Positions 34,693-41,989 of a stretch of DNA of 64,000 nucleotides are shown here, piece after piece. A program made the position numbers and the translations under genes. The stretch covers positions 47,706-111,705 of the forward strand of contig DAOOIT010000015.1 in NCBI GenBank assembly GCA_035384565.1, read 5' to 3'. The stretch comes from Planctomycetota bacterium (GTDB lineage Bacteria > Planctomycetota > PUPC01 > DSUN01). The notes beneath the pieces were generated by a model. The model was not told where the DNA came from. It searched no databases and worked only from the letters and a program-made list of their open reading frames with translations. The first letter of the stretch is position 1. Each line of letters begins with the position of its first letter.

Positions 34693-35081
34693 ACGACCAC
34701 ACGCAAGCACTCATCCAGTACCGGCTCGAGCAGGCCGCGCGTGCCATTCGCAGCGCCGAGTCGCTGATAGACTGCGGCGATCTCCCCGGCTCTGTGAACC
34801 GTTCGTACTACGCCATGTTCTACAGCGTCCTCGCCCTGCTTGCCCGGCAGGGGATGGGCGCGTCGAAACATACCGAAGTGATCGCCCTCTTCAGCCGCGA
34901 GTTCATCAAGAGAGGGGTGTTCCCGGTCCAGTTAGGGCGCTGGATGCGCGCCGCATTCGATCTCAGGCTTCGCGCCGACTACCGGGAGCTGTTCCAGGTG
35001 ACGCTTGACCACGCGCGGGAAGCCCTTGCCCATGCCCGGGAGTTCCTCGCCGCAGTGCGCCAAGAACTCGAAGGCAAGTGA
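34689..35081 (+). CDS. HEPN domain protein (toxin of an MNT/HEPN pair)
   Basis: A 130-residue all-helical protein with a GTG start inside the GTGA overlap with the MNT gene. It has the HEPN core SVNRSYYAMFYSVLALLARQG, followed by SKHTEVIALFSREFIKRG and a C-terminal helical pair. HEPN toxins are RNases with an Rx4-6H motif; here R56-S-Y-Y-A-M-F, by count, lacks an obvious His at the expected place. It may therefore be a substrate-binding HEPN or use a different site. Pairing with the MNT gene is firm. Confidence 0.82.
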   Translation: MNDHTQALIQYRLEQAARAIRSAESLIDCGDLPGSVNRSYYAMFYSVLALLARQGMGASKHTEVIALFSREFIKRGVFPVQLGRWMRAAFDLRLRADYRELFQVTLDHAREALAHAREFLAAVRQELEGK

Positions 35082-35132
35082 GCTGGCAGCGGAGGCCAGC
35101 CACAGAGAGCCTGAGCACGGAGAGGGGACGCC

Positions 35133-35798
35133 ATGCGAGCCGCCGGACCCGCCGCAAGCGTGCCCATTGCTTCATTCCTCGCGCTGGCTCTTCTTGCCGC
35201 CACCACTGTACCGGCCGCCGAGGCCGAGAAGCCGCCCGCGCCCGATGCCATTCAGCCCGAAGAATACGCCGTCTACCGAGTCGCCTTGTCCCGGTGGCTA
35301 CAGGGCGGTCGGGCAAAGCTCGTCGTGATCCGCCAGGACACGAGATGGTCCAAACGCGAGAGAAAGCTATTCGAGAAGGACGACCAGAAGTTCGTCCCCG
35401 CAGAAGAGAGCTACAAGGCCGCGATGACCCTCCCGCGCGACCTGCGCGAGGACTTCGTCCTCAAGAACACCAAGTTCCCCGCGAAGCTGGGATGGGACCT
35501 GGACCTGGATGTGGATTACACGTTCGCGACCGCCGAGCAACTCGCGAGCATCTTTGGCCATCCGAGCGAGCGAGGCGAGACGGTTGACGACCAGTGGAAT
35601 AGGTTCTACGCGAAGTACCCGGAATCGCGTGGCCTCTTGACCGTCTCGCGGGTGGGGTTCAACAAGGCGGGCGACCAGGCCCTTGTGGAGATTGGGTCGC
35701 ACAGCGGCGCCCTCGCGGCCGGCGGCACGCTGCTGCTCCTGGCGAAGGAGAAGGGCGCCTGGGTCGTGAAGAAGAGGTTCTGGCTCTGGGCCTCGTGA
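35133..35798 (+). CDS. Secreted protein of unknown function
   Basis: A 221-residue protein with a signal peptide (VPIASFLALALLAATTVPAAEA). The ATG follows GAGAGGGG. The C-terminal third, LTVSRVGFNKAGDQALVEIG followed by GTLLLLAKEKGAWVVKKRFWLW, looks like a small beta-rich fold that I recall from uncharacterised proteins of soil bacteria. No catalytic motif is seen. It lies 50 bp after the HEPN gene but is probably unrelated to it. Confidence 0.7.
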   Translation: MRAAGPAASVPIASFLALALLAATTVPAAEAEKPPAPDAIQPEEYAVYRVALSRWLQGGRAKLVVIRQDTRWSKRERKLFEKDDQKFVPAEESYKAAMTLPRDLREDFVLKNTKFPAKLGWDLDLDVDYTFATAEQLASIFGHPSERGETVDDQWNRFYAKYPESRGLLTVSRVGFNKAGDQALVEIGSHSGALAAGGTLLLLAKEKGAWVVKKRFWLWAS

Positions 35799-35850
35799 GC
35801 GCATCGCGCCGGGCGGCGCGCCTCGCCGCCGCGGCGGCGACACACCCCGA

Positions 35851-37272
35851 TCAACGCTTTGGCGTGATCTTGAGCACGCAGGCGCTCTCGCATGGGCGCT
35901 GGGCGGGGAGCTTGGCCCTCAGGGCCGCCTCGTCGCGCGTCCATTGGACCGGCTCTTTGGAGCCGAGGAGGTGCACGCCGCCAATCTCGCGCGGGTAGAG
36001 CCGCAAGGCGCTTCCCAATGACTGGATGGCGACCTCGCCCGCCTCGGGCCAGGCGAGGACGATGGCGTAGAGGGCGTCGCCCTTGGCGGTGAACCGCATG
36101 TCGCGGCTGGTGAAGGCGCTGCGCTTGGTGTCGGTGAAGCCGCCCGAGACGACCTGGGTCGGGCCCTCGCCGTAGACCTTCCAGGGCCGCGTGCCGTAGA
36201 TGGCCTCGCCGTTGATCCACAGCCAACGCCCCACGTCGAGGAGTATCCGCTCATCCCCCTCCGGGATCGTGCCGTCGGGCCGCGGGCCGATGTTGAGCAG
36301 GAGCGCGCCGTTCTTGCTCACGATGTCGGCGAGGTCGCCGATGATCTGGTCGGCGGTCTTGTAGTCGGGCTCGGAGACGTAGCCCCAGGAGTTCTTGGCG
36401 ACCGCCGTGTCGGTCTGCCAGAAGTGGGGGGCGATGTCGTCGAGCTGGCCGCGCTCGACGTCGTAGACGGCGGCCTGGGCGGGGAAGGCCTTGTTCTTGA
36501 AGTTGATGGCCACGCCGCGCTGCCATTGGGCGCCGCGGTTGTAGTAGTAGGCGGCGAAGCGGCGGAGGTAGGGCGCGAAGACGGGCTGCTCGATCCACCA
36601 GTCGAACCACACGAGCTGCGGCTGGTACTTGTCCACCAGCTCGCACGTGCGGGCCAGCCAGTCGTCGAGGAACTCCTCGTTCGGCTGCGTGGAGCCTGGC
36701 TGGGCCGGCCCGTAGAGGCCGGCGTAGCGGGGGTCCTGGACGTCCGAGGGGAACTTCATTCCGCCGTCGAAGAACCACCAGTGTTCGGCCCGGTGGCTGG
36801 AGAGGCCGAAGGTGAGGAATTGGTCGCGGCAGGCGCGGGCGAGGTCGCCGATGAGGTCGCGTTTCGGCCCCATCTTCGCCGCACACCAGTCCGAGAGCGA
36901 ACAATCGTACATTGCAAAGCCGTCGTGATGCTCGGCCACGGGGACGACGAACTTCGCCCCCGCCCTGCGGAACAGATTCGCCCACGCCGCGGGGTCGAAC
37001 TTCTCGGCCTTGAAGAGCGGGATGAAGTCCTTGTAGCCGAACTTCTCCTGCGGTCCGTAGGTCTTCGCGTGATGCTCGAACTCGCGGGAGCCTTGCTGGT
37101 ACATGTTGCGGGGATACCATTCGTTGCCGAAGGCCGGCACCGCGTAGAGGCCCCAGTGGATGAAGATGCCGAACTTGCCATCCACGTACCAGTCGGGGGG
37201 CTTGAACTGCTCGAGCGATTCCCACGTCGGCTCAAAGGGTCCTTCGGCCATCTTCGGGGGCAGGCCGCCCAT
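35851..37272 (-). CDS. GH29 alpha-L-fucosidase
   Basis: A 473-residue enzyme. The ATG at 37272 is 5 bp from AAGGAGT; the frame is open further upstream but without a better site. GH29 hallmarks are KFGIFIHWGLYAVPAFGNEW near the N-terminus, VPVAEHHDGFAMYDC, DLIGDLARACR and the nucleophile Asp in LVWFDWW, followed by a C-terminal beta-sandwich. GH29 enzymes remove terminal L-fucose by a retaining mechanism. No signal peptide is visible at this start, so it may act on imported oligosaccharides. It is divergent from the secreted protein gene and lies 50 bp after the EcoRI-like nuclease gene. Confidence 0.9.
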   Translation of the reverse strand: MGGLPPKMAEGPFEPTWESLEQFKPPDWYVDGKFGIFIHWGLYAVPAFGNEWYPRNMYQQGSREFEHHAKTYGPQEKFGYKDFIPLFKAEKFDPAAWANLFRRAGAKFVVPVAEHHDGFAMYDCSLSDWCAAKMGPKRDLIGDLARACRDQFLTFGLSSHRAEHWWFFDGGMKFPSDVQDPRYAGLYGPAQPGSTQPNEEFLDDWLARTCELVDKYQPQLVWFDWWIEQPVFAPYLRRFAAYYYNRGAQWQRGVAINFKNKAFPAQAAVYDVERGQLDDIAPHFWQTDTAVAKNSWGYVSEPDYKTADQIIGDLADIVSKNGALLLNIGPRPDGTIPEGDERILLDVGRWLWINGEAIYGTRPWKVYGEGPTQVVSGGFTDTKRSAFTSRDMRFTAKGDALYAIVLAWPEAGEVAIQSLGSALRLYPREIGGVHLLGSKEPVQWTRDEAALRAKLPAQRPCESACVLKITPKR

Positions 37273-37322
37273 GTGCGACTCCTTCGGGTAGAGAGGGAGT
37301 TCATGCGGTCCGGCCATCCCGC

Positions 37323-38042
37323 CTACGTGGCGGTTGTGATACGGAACCGCTCTTTGCCGTACTTCGCGTAGTAGTAGTGAACGCTTCGGCGGGCGATCTC
37401 GTGCATGATGTTCGCCATCTCCTCGGGGGTCCATGCTTCCACTCTGAAGAAGAAACTGCCCCGGTTGAACTGCCCGCGCTCACCCTGGTTCACAACCTGA
37501 ATCTCGTTGAGGGGGCCAAACATGGCTATCGTGACGACCCTGTCCAGGATGCTGCTGGACTCGGCGAAGTCGCAACCGTCCCCGAAGCAGACGAATGGTA
37601 CGATGCCCTCGTTGAGCATCGCTGCCCGAAAGCCAATAACGTTCTTGCCCAGCCTCTCGATCGCGTTCCCCCGTGCCTGCGGTGCCTTTCCTTCTGCCTC
37701 GCGGAGATCGTTGGTGCCCTGATTCTTCACCTCGACGATCAGCACGGGATAGAGCGCACCATCCCGGTCCTTGATGGACAGGATTCCACCGTCGGGGCGC
37801 ATTGCGGACGTGTCGAAGTAGTAGAAGAACTCGACGTCTGGGAAGAGGCGGCGGAGTTTGCTGACCACATCGGCGAGCTTCCAGTGGCGCTCGTGCTGGA
37901 GTTCCACGCCAAACTCGGCGCGAAGGAGCTCTGCCACCACGGCCAACGCCTTGCCCAAGCGGCCCTCCTGCTTCTTGGATGTGAGGTTAATGACCGTGCC
38001 AGCCCTTTGCTTCCTCAACTGGTGTTTGCGTGCCACGGCCAC
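37323..38042 (-). CDS. EcoRI-like type II restriction endonuclease
   Basis: A 239-residue protein. The EcoRI active site is present in order and spacing: RPDGG (D84), then VEVKNQG (E104, K106), exactly 20 residues apart as in EcoRI (D91, E111, K113). The recognition segment RGNAIERLGKN (N126, E129, R130) matches the GNAIERSHKN stretch of EcoRI that reads GAATTC. The N-terminal arm is shorter than that of EcoRI (277 residues). GAATTC specificity is therefore predicted, not shown. The gene is 26 bp downstream of its methyltransferase on the same strand. Confidence 0.88.
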   Translation of the reverse strand: MAVARKHQLRKQRAGTVINLTSKKQEGRLGKALAVVAELLRAEFGVELQHERHWKLADVVSKLRRLFPDVEFFYYFDTSAMRPDGGILSIKDRDGALYPVLIVEVKNQGTNDLREAEGKAPQARGNAIERLGKNVIGFRAAMLNEGIVPFVCFGDGCDFAESSSILDRVVTIAMFGPLNEIQVVNQGERGQFNRGSFFFRVEAWTPEEMANIMHEIARRSVHYYYAKYGKERFRITTAT

Positions 38043-38068
38043 CCTCCTATGCCCAGTGTGCCAGGCGC

Positions 38069-39241
38069 CTACCGGCGCTCGACAAGGAAGAGCTGCTCGG
38101 TGACGTGGATGCTGCGGTTCCGAAGGTTTCTGCTTCCCCGGAACGTGTTGTAGCGGGTCTCAATAACCTGGACGGACCCGACCTCAGCCAGTAGTTGCCG
38201 CATTGCATCGGGGCAGATGAAACCCTCGTCATTGAAGGAAAGCAGGATGAACTTGGCGTCAACGGCCTGGAGCAGGGCTCTGAGGGCCGGCAGGCACCGG
38301 GAACGGATGTTGTAGTCCGACCTTCGCCAGTCCACCGGGATGCCGGAAACACGGCTGATGCGCTCGGGCCTCTTGTAGTGAACCAGCAGGTTCAGCATGA
38401 AGTAGTTGGACCCGTAGGGATGCTGGTTGTACGGGGGATCGAAGTAGGCAAGGTCGAGATCGCGAATGTGCCGAACCACGGCATTGGCATCCTGCTGGAA
38501 CACCTGTACATCACACTCGAAGCGGCTGAGGACCGGCACTTCCAAACGGATCTCGCCCTTTATGCGGGTCAGCGCATCTGAGTTACTGCCCCCGAACCGA
38601 CCGATCTTGGTGTGGCGGTCCTTGTAGAAGCCCTTGAATACACCTGCGGTGTTCGCGTGGACCGACGCCTCGCTGAGCAGTGGACCTAGCAGCATGTCTC
38701 GCAACTCCGCGTCTACGGAATCTAGGAGTCTGCGGTAATTGTCTAGCCGCTTGGCGTTCAGGCGGGTATAGAACGCGCGGTCGTCCCTAGTCATGTGATG
38801 CTCGTCGCGGGGGGCGTATAGCTCTTCTATGAAACCCGGAGAGAACCCAGTGTCATCAACGCGCCGGTTCAGGCAGTCTACCGCCTCGTGGAGCGTTTCC
38901 ATGGTGACTTCGCTTCGGTTGCGCAGGTAGCACCGCGCTGCCACCGTTGCGAAGTCCTCGATGTCATTGCTTGCCAGATAGGTTGCATGCGCCTTGAGGT
39001 ACCGCGAGACCACGCCTGAGCCGGAGAATGCGTCTAGAACCCGAAGCCGATTCTTCCCGAGTCGCCGCTTCACGACCGCAACTGCATCGTTGATGGGACC
39101 GAGCAAGGAGCGTTTGTTGCCTATGCAGGTGATCAGCTGCCTCGAAAGGAACTGGGTATCCTCGCCCACCGGGTGGTCGGTCCACAGCGTCAATTGCGTG
39201 GCCGGTGGGGCCAACACGATAGCCTTGTCCGTCGCCGCCAA
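38069..39241 (-). CDS. Adenine-N6 DNA methyltransferase (D12/alpha class) of the EcoRI-like system
   Basis: A 390-residue enzyme. A TTG start at 39241 is exactly 6 bp from AGGAG and is the only in-frame start with a ribosome site. Motif order is X (CIGNKRSLL), I (VLDAFSGSGVVSRYLK), then IV (DPPYNQHPYGSNYFMLNLL), i.e. the alpha class, with a YGSNYF extension like the FokI-type enzymes. A large insert (about 110-240) probably reads the DNA. It should protect the site cut by the downstream nuclease. I recall that M.EcoRI and M.RsrI are of different classes from this, so the pairing is unusual. Confidence 0.85.
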   Translation of the reverse strand: MAATDKAIVLAPPATQLTLWTDHPVGEDTQFLSRQLITCIGNKRSLLGPINDAVAVVKRRLGKNRLRVLDAFSGSGVVSRYLKAHATYLASNDIEDFATVAARCYLRNRSEVTMETLHEAVDCLNRRVDDTGFSPGFIEELYAPRDEHHMTRDDRAFYTRLNAKRLDNYRRLLDSVDAELRDMLLGPLLSEASVHANTAGVFKGFYKDRHTKIGRFGGSNSDALTRIKGEIRLEVPVLSRFECDVQVFQQDANAVVRHIRDLDLAYFDPPYNQHPYGSNYFMLNLLVHYKRPERISRVSGIPVDWRRSDYNIRSRCLPALRALLQAVDAKFILLSFNDEGFICPDAMRQLLAEVGSVQVIETRYNTFRGSRNLRNRSIHVTEQLFLVERR

Positions 39242-39298
39242 ACCATTCTCCTGGCGGTCTCATCTCATCTCTCGACCGCGGCACGCACAACCCGGTTT

Positions 39299-39327
39299 AG
39301 TCTACCCCGGCCATACCTATCTGTCAA
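39299..39327 (-). promoter_or_regulatory. Promoter of the EcoRI-like operon
   Basis: On the minus strand, TTGACA (39322-39327), a 17-bp spacer and TAGACT (39299-39304), about 57 bp before the TTG start. It has a perfect -35. Confidence 0.65.
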
Positions 39328-39362
39328 CTGCAAGAGTGGACTTCCTGGAGCGGCCCACAGAC

Positions 39363-39611
39363 TCACCGCTTGGTTGCGTCTGCGCGCAGCGCCTCTGGGA
39401 TTTCTGTCAGGCGCAAGACGAGGCGAGGCGCTTCGTTGACGGCGGCGTCGATAGGGAATGCCCGCGCGATGGCGGGGTCGAGGAGGACGAGATTGGTCCC
39501 CTGCCGATCCCGCTCGGCCTACTCGCCCCGGACGGCGTGGCGGAGCGGCTCGCGGAGATCGTACTCCGGCCGCAACTCGTCGTGGTCACCGGTTGTCTTT
39601 CTTCTCTCCAT
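39363..39611 (-). pseudogene. Broken small antitoxin-like gene with in-frame amber codon
   Basis: From the ATG at 39611 the minus strand reads MERRKTTGDHDELRPEYDL, then REPLRHAVRGE, a TAG (39519-39521), then AERDRQGTNLVLLDPAIARA and a C-terminal VNEAPRLVLRLTEIPEALR, ending at 39363. Both halves are in one frame and match a small family that I recall as EYDFSxxVRGKYAxRYxxGTNVVxLDPDVA, so the TAG replaces the Tyr codon. Such genes usually sit beside toxins. It lies just upstream of the EcoRI-like operon on the same strand and overlaps no other gene. Confidence 0.65.
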
Positions 39612-39687
39612 AGGCTCGTTGCTCCGAGTGTCCCAGAGCCGCCTGCGATGATACCAGGCAGGGCCGCCGCGTCACCGAAGAAGAAGG

Positions 39688-39817
39688 CCGCCTGAAGGCC
39701 GAACTGCCAACAGGTTGCGGTGGGGTTCATCGTGCGGCCTTGAGGCCGTGCCGATACGGGCTGAAGCCCGCACTACGAACAGCTCGCCGCCTGGCTTGCC
39801 GTTCGGCCTTCAGGCGG
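39688..39817. repeat. 130-bp palindromic element with 17-bp perfect ends
   Basis: CCGCCTGAAGGCCGAAC (39688-39704) and its exact inverse complement at 39801-39817 enclose a second palindrome, GTGCGGCCTTGAGGCC...GGGCTGAAGCCCGCAC. The inner GGGCTGAAGCCCGCACTAC motif is a dispersed repeat that I recall from many environmental genomes. Confidence 0.65.
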
Positions 39818-39859
39818 GGGGCGCAGAGCGTGGCTTGGCACCGCCGCGCGGAGAGGTGG

Positions 39860-40040
39860 GCGACTCTGGGGAGTCTGGGCGAGACTGAGCCGGAATGGGG
39901 AGAATCGGCGATCCGCGAGTCGGGGAGCCGGCGAGTCTGGGGTAGACCGAGCCGGAAGGCCTAGAACCGCCAAACGGGTGCTCCGGAGATGAAGAACCCC
40001 GTGCGACTCTGAGCCGGATGCCCTAGAATCGCCAAATGGC
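39860..40040. repeat. Imperfect tandem repeats (GAGCCGGA..GAATCGCC)
   Basis: At least three units of roughly 50-75 bp begin with GAGCCGGA (about 39889, 39950, 40012), followed by GAATCGGCGAT, GAACCGCCAAA or GAATCGCCAAA. The core resembles the GGCGATCCGGG core of the arrays at 811-1010 and 50265-50400. Confidence 0.5.
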
Positions 40041-40056
40041 GAGTCGAGGCAGATCC

Positions 40057-41076
40057 CTACTTCGCCATTTCGAGGATGCCGAGGCGCCAGGGGATGAGGC
40101 CGTAGGGGTTGCCGCGATACTCGGGGTCGCTGGCGCCCTGGAAGAGGAAGCGAATGTCGGAGGGGTCCACCTCCAGGTTCTCATCGTAGCCGCAGCGGAG
40201 GAGTTCGCCGTGGCTGATGTTGGCGGTCCAGTCGGTGTCCTGCTTGACGTTGGTCATGCCTGCGAATGGCTTCTGGATGGTGTCGGCGAGGGGCTTCCAG
40301 GGGCCTTCGAGCTTGTCGGCGAGGTAGGCTTTGTAGTAGCGGCGCCGGTCGCCTTGGGCCTCGATGAGGGTGAGGTACTTGTCCATGCCCTTGAGCTTGT
40401 AGGTGTGCGATGCCTCGAAGATGTCGCCTTGAAGGGCGAGGACGGCCTTCGACCAGCCCTTGTTGGGGAAGTCGCTCTTCTTCGTCTCGCAGCGCCACAT
40501 GTGGCCGTCGAGCGAGGTGTAGAAGAGGTGGGCCTTGGCGTCGTCGCAGATGACCCAGAAGTCGAGCCACTTGGGCTTCTCGGGCACGTTGTCGAGGAGG
40601 GGCTGGGGCTTGGTCCACGACTTCGGGTCGCCGAGGGTCTCAGTCGTGGAGAAGCAGGGCTGGAAGGGGGGCTTGCGGGCCTGGTCGGCGTGCTGGTAGA
40701 TGAGATACCATTTCTTATGGGGGGCGAAGAAGAAGACCTGGGGCGCACAGGCGTAAGGGCTGTCGAGGGCGAGGAGGTGCTTGGGCGCCTTGGCCGCGTC
40801 GGGCCAGTCCGCGAAGCTGAGGTATTCGGTTCCCACGGGCCTGTTCGGCTTCCAGCGGACCGTGGCGAAGAGGTGCCAGCGGCCCTCGAAGCGGACGATG
40901 GTGGGGTCCTTGATGGAGACCTGGGGGTTGGGGTTTTCGGAGTCCGGCCCAACGAGGGGCCCCGTGGCCTTCCAGGCGAAGGCGCCGTCGTCGAAGGCTT
41001 TCCACGGCGCGTTGGCCGCTGAGAACACCGCCGCACCCACGAGCCAGAGACACAGCAGCACGAGAGCGAGCTTCAT
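40057..41076 (-). CDS. Secreted GH62-like alpha-L-arabinofuranosidase
   Basis: A 339-residue protein with a signal peptide (MKLALVLLCLWLVGAAVFSA) after CAGGAGT. The five-bladed propeller signature of GH62 is clear: VSIKDPTIVRFEGRWHLF (catalytic Asp), GTEYLSFADW, then DFWVICDDAKAHLFYTSLDG and GDIFEASHTYKLKGMDKYL (catalytic Glu in FEA), and NISHGELLRCGYDENLE near the end. GH62 enzymes remove arabinose side chains from arabinoxylan. The size equals a single catalytic domain with no binding module. It is divergent from rubrerythrin. Confidence 0.88.
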   Translation of the reverse strand: MKLALVLLCLWLVGAAVFSAANAPWKAFDDGAFAWKATGPLVGPDSENPNPQVSIKDPTIVRFEGRWHLFATVRWKPNRPVGTEYLSFADWPDAAKAPKHLLALDSPYACAPQVFFFAPHKKWYLIYQHADQARKPPFQPCFSTTETLGDPKSWTKPQPLLDNVPEKPKWLDFWVICDDAKAHLFYTSLDGHMWRCETKKSDFPNKGWSKAVLALQGDIFEASHTYKLKGMDKYLTLIEAQGDRRRYYKAYLADKLEGPWKPLADTIQKPFAGMTNVKQDTDWTANISHGELLRCGYDENLEVDPSDIRFLFQGASDPEYRGNPYGLIPWRLGILEMAK

Positions 41077-41147
41077 GCGAGCACTCCTGAAAAAGCCGGC
41101 TCTGAAGATACGACGCTGACCCGTGGTTTTCAAGCGTGCCTCTCGGC

Positions 41148-41175
41148 TTGACCCCAAGCGCGGTTCGCGTAGAAT
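41148..41175 (+). promoter_or_regulatory. Promoter of the rubrerythrin gene
   Basis: TTGACC (41148-41153), a 16-bp spacer and TAGAAT (41170-41175), 30 bp before the ATG at 41206, which has AAAGGAG at 41194-41200. Confidence 0.55.
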
Positions 41176-41205
41176 GAGGGTAGTGTTTTCGGGAAAGGAG
41201 ATGGC

Positions 41206-41754
41206 ATGCACGCGATGACAGCGGCGAACTTGCGGAGCGCGTTCGGGGGCGAGAGCATGGCGCACATGCGCTACAAGGCCTGGGGCGCGAAGGCGGCGGC
41301 CGACGGCTTCCCGAACGTGGCCCGCCTGTTCACGGCGATCTCGTACGCCGAGCAGGTGCACGCGACGAATCACTTCCGGGCGATGGCGGCCGAGGCGGGC
41401 GCGCATCTGGTGGCCGCGGGCGGCGGCTTCGGGCTCGGCACGACCTCGGCCAACCTCGCCGGCGCCATCGAGGGCGAGACGTTCGAGGTCGAGGAGATGT
41501 ACCCCGCCTACCTGGCCGTGGCCCGCGCGCAGGGCGAGAAAGAGGCGATCCAGAGCATCCACTACGCGGTCTCGGCCGAGAAGTTCCACGCGGCCCTCTA
41601 CGCTGCGGCGAAGAAGGCCGTGGACGCGGGACGTGACCTTGCGCTCGGCACGGTGCAGATCTGCGAGGTATGCGGCCACACGCTGGAGGGCGAGGCGCCG
41701 GCCAAGTGCCCCACGTGCGCCGCCTCGAAGAGCCAGTTCAAGGCCTTCGCCTGA
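41206..41754 (+). CDS. Rubrerythrin
   Basis: A 182-residue cytoplasmic diiron peroxidase. The ferritin-like bundle supplies iron ligands in AFGGESMAHMRY (E), SYAEQVHATNH (ExxH), EGETFEVEEMYP (E...E) and SAEKFHAALY (ExxH). The C-terminus is a rubredoxin-like site, CEVCG...CPTC. Rubrerythrins reduce hydrogen peroxide in anaerobes and microaerophiles. It is a single gene with its own promoter. A 214-bp mobile-like element follows the stop codon. Confidence 0.92.
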   Translation: MHAMTAANLRSAFGGESMAHMRYKAWGAKAAADGFPNVARLFTAISYAEQVHATNHFRAMAAEAGAHLVAAGGGFGLGTTSANLAGAIEGETFEVEEMYPAYLAVARAQGEKEAIQSIHYAVSAEKFHAALYAAAKKAVDAGRDLALGTVQICEVCGHTLEGEAPAKCPTCAASKSQFKAFA

Positions 41755-41764
41755 ACCGCCCTTG

Positions 41765-41989
41765 CCCTTCTATGGGGGTGCGACCCAGGAAAGTAGGTGA
41801 CGCCCGCGCCGACTCGAGGCTCGCGTGGCGGCGGACAGCTTCATTGGGTGCCACCCTCAAGCGTCCCCGCTTGAGGGTGCCTTCACGGGTTGCCATCTGC
41901 CGCACCCTCAACGGAAGCCGTTGAGGGTGGCACCCAGTAGGGGGCGGGCGGGAGATCACCTACTTTCCCGGTTCGCACCCCTTCTATGG
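41765..41989. mobile_element. MITE-like element with inverted ends and target duplication
   Basis: Outer ends of about 26 bp (from GGGGTGCGACCCAGGAAAG at 41774, and its inverse at about 41955-41981, two mismatches) flank nested palindromes (GGGTGCCACCCTCAA / TTGAGGGTGGCACCC and shorter ones). The direct repeat CCCTTCTATGG occurs at both edges (41765-41775 and 41979-41989), as expected for a target-site duplication of 8-11 bp. No protein is encoded, so it would need a transposase in trans. The right duplication contains the stop codon of the next gene. Confidence 0.75.

Larger units (their letters stand above)
39612..40056. other. Gene-free stretch with palindromic and tandem repeats
   Basis: No supported gene lies between the broken antitoxin-like gene and the GH62 gene. 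It holds the palindromic element at 39688-39817 and the imperfect tandem repeats at 39860-40040. Confidence 0.6.

Noticed and set aside
39519..39521. Amber recoding (pyrrolysine or read-through) in the small antitoxin-like gene
   Set aside because: A single-base change from a Tyr codon explains it, and no recoding signal is seen; kept only as a remote alternative.
38994..39695. Plus-strand 233-codon frame near the EcoRI-like operon
   Set aside because: It begins antisense to the methyltransferase and continues over the broken antitoxin-like gene; no ribosome site.
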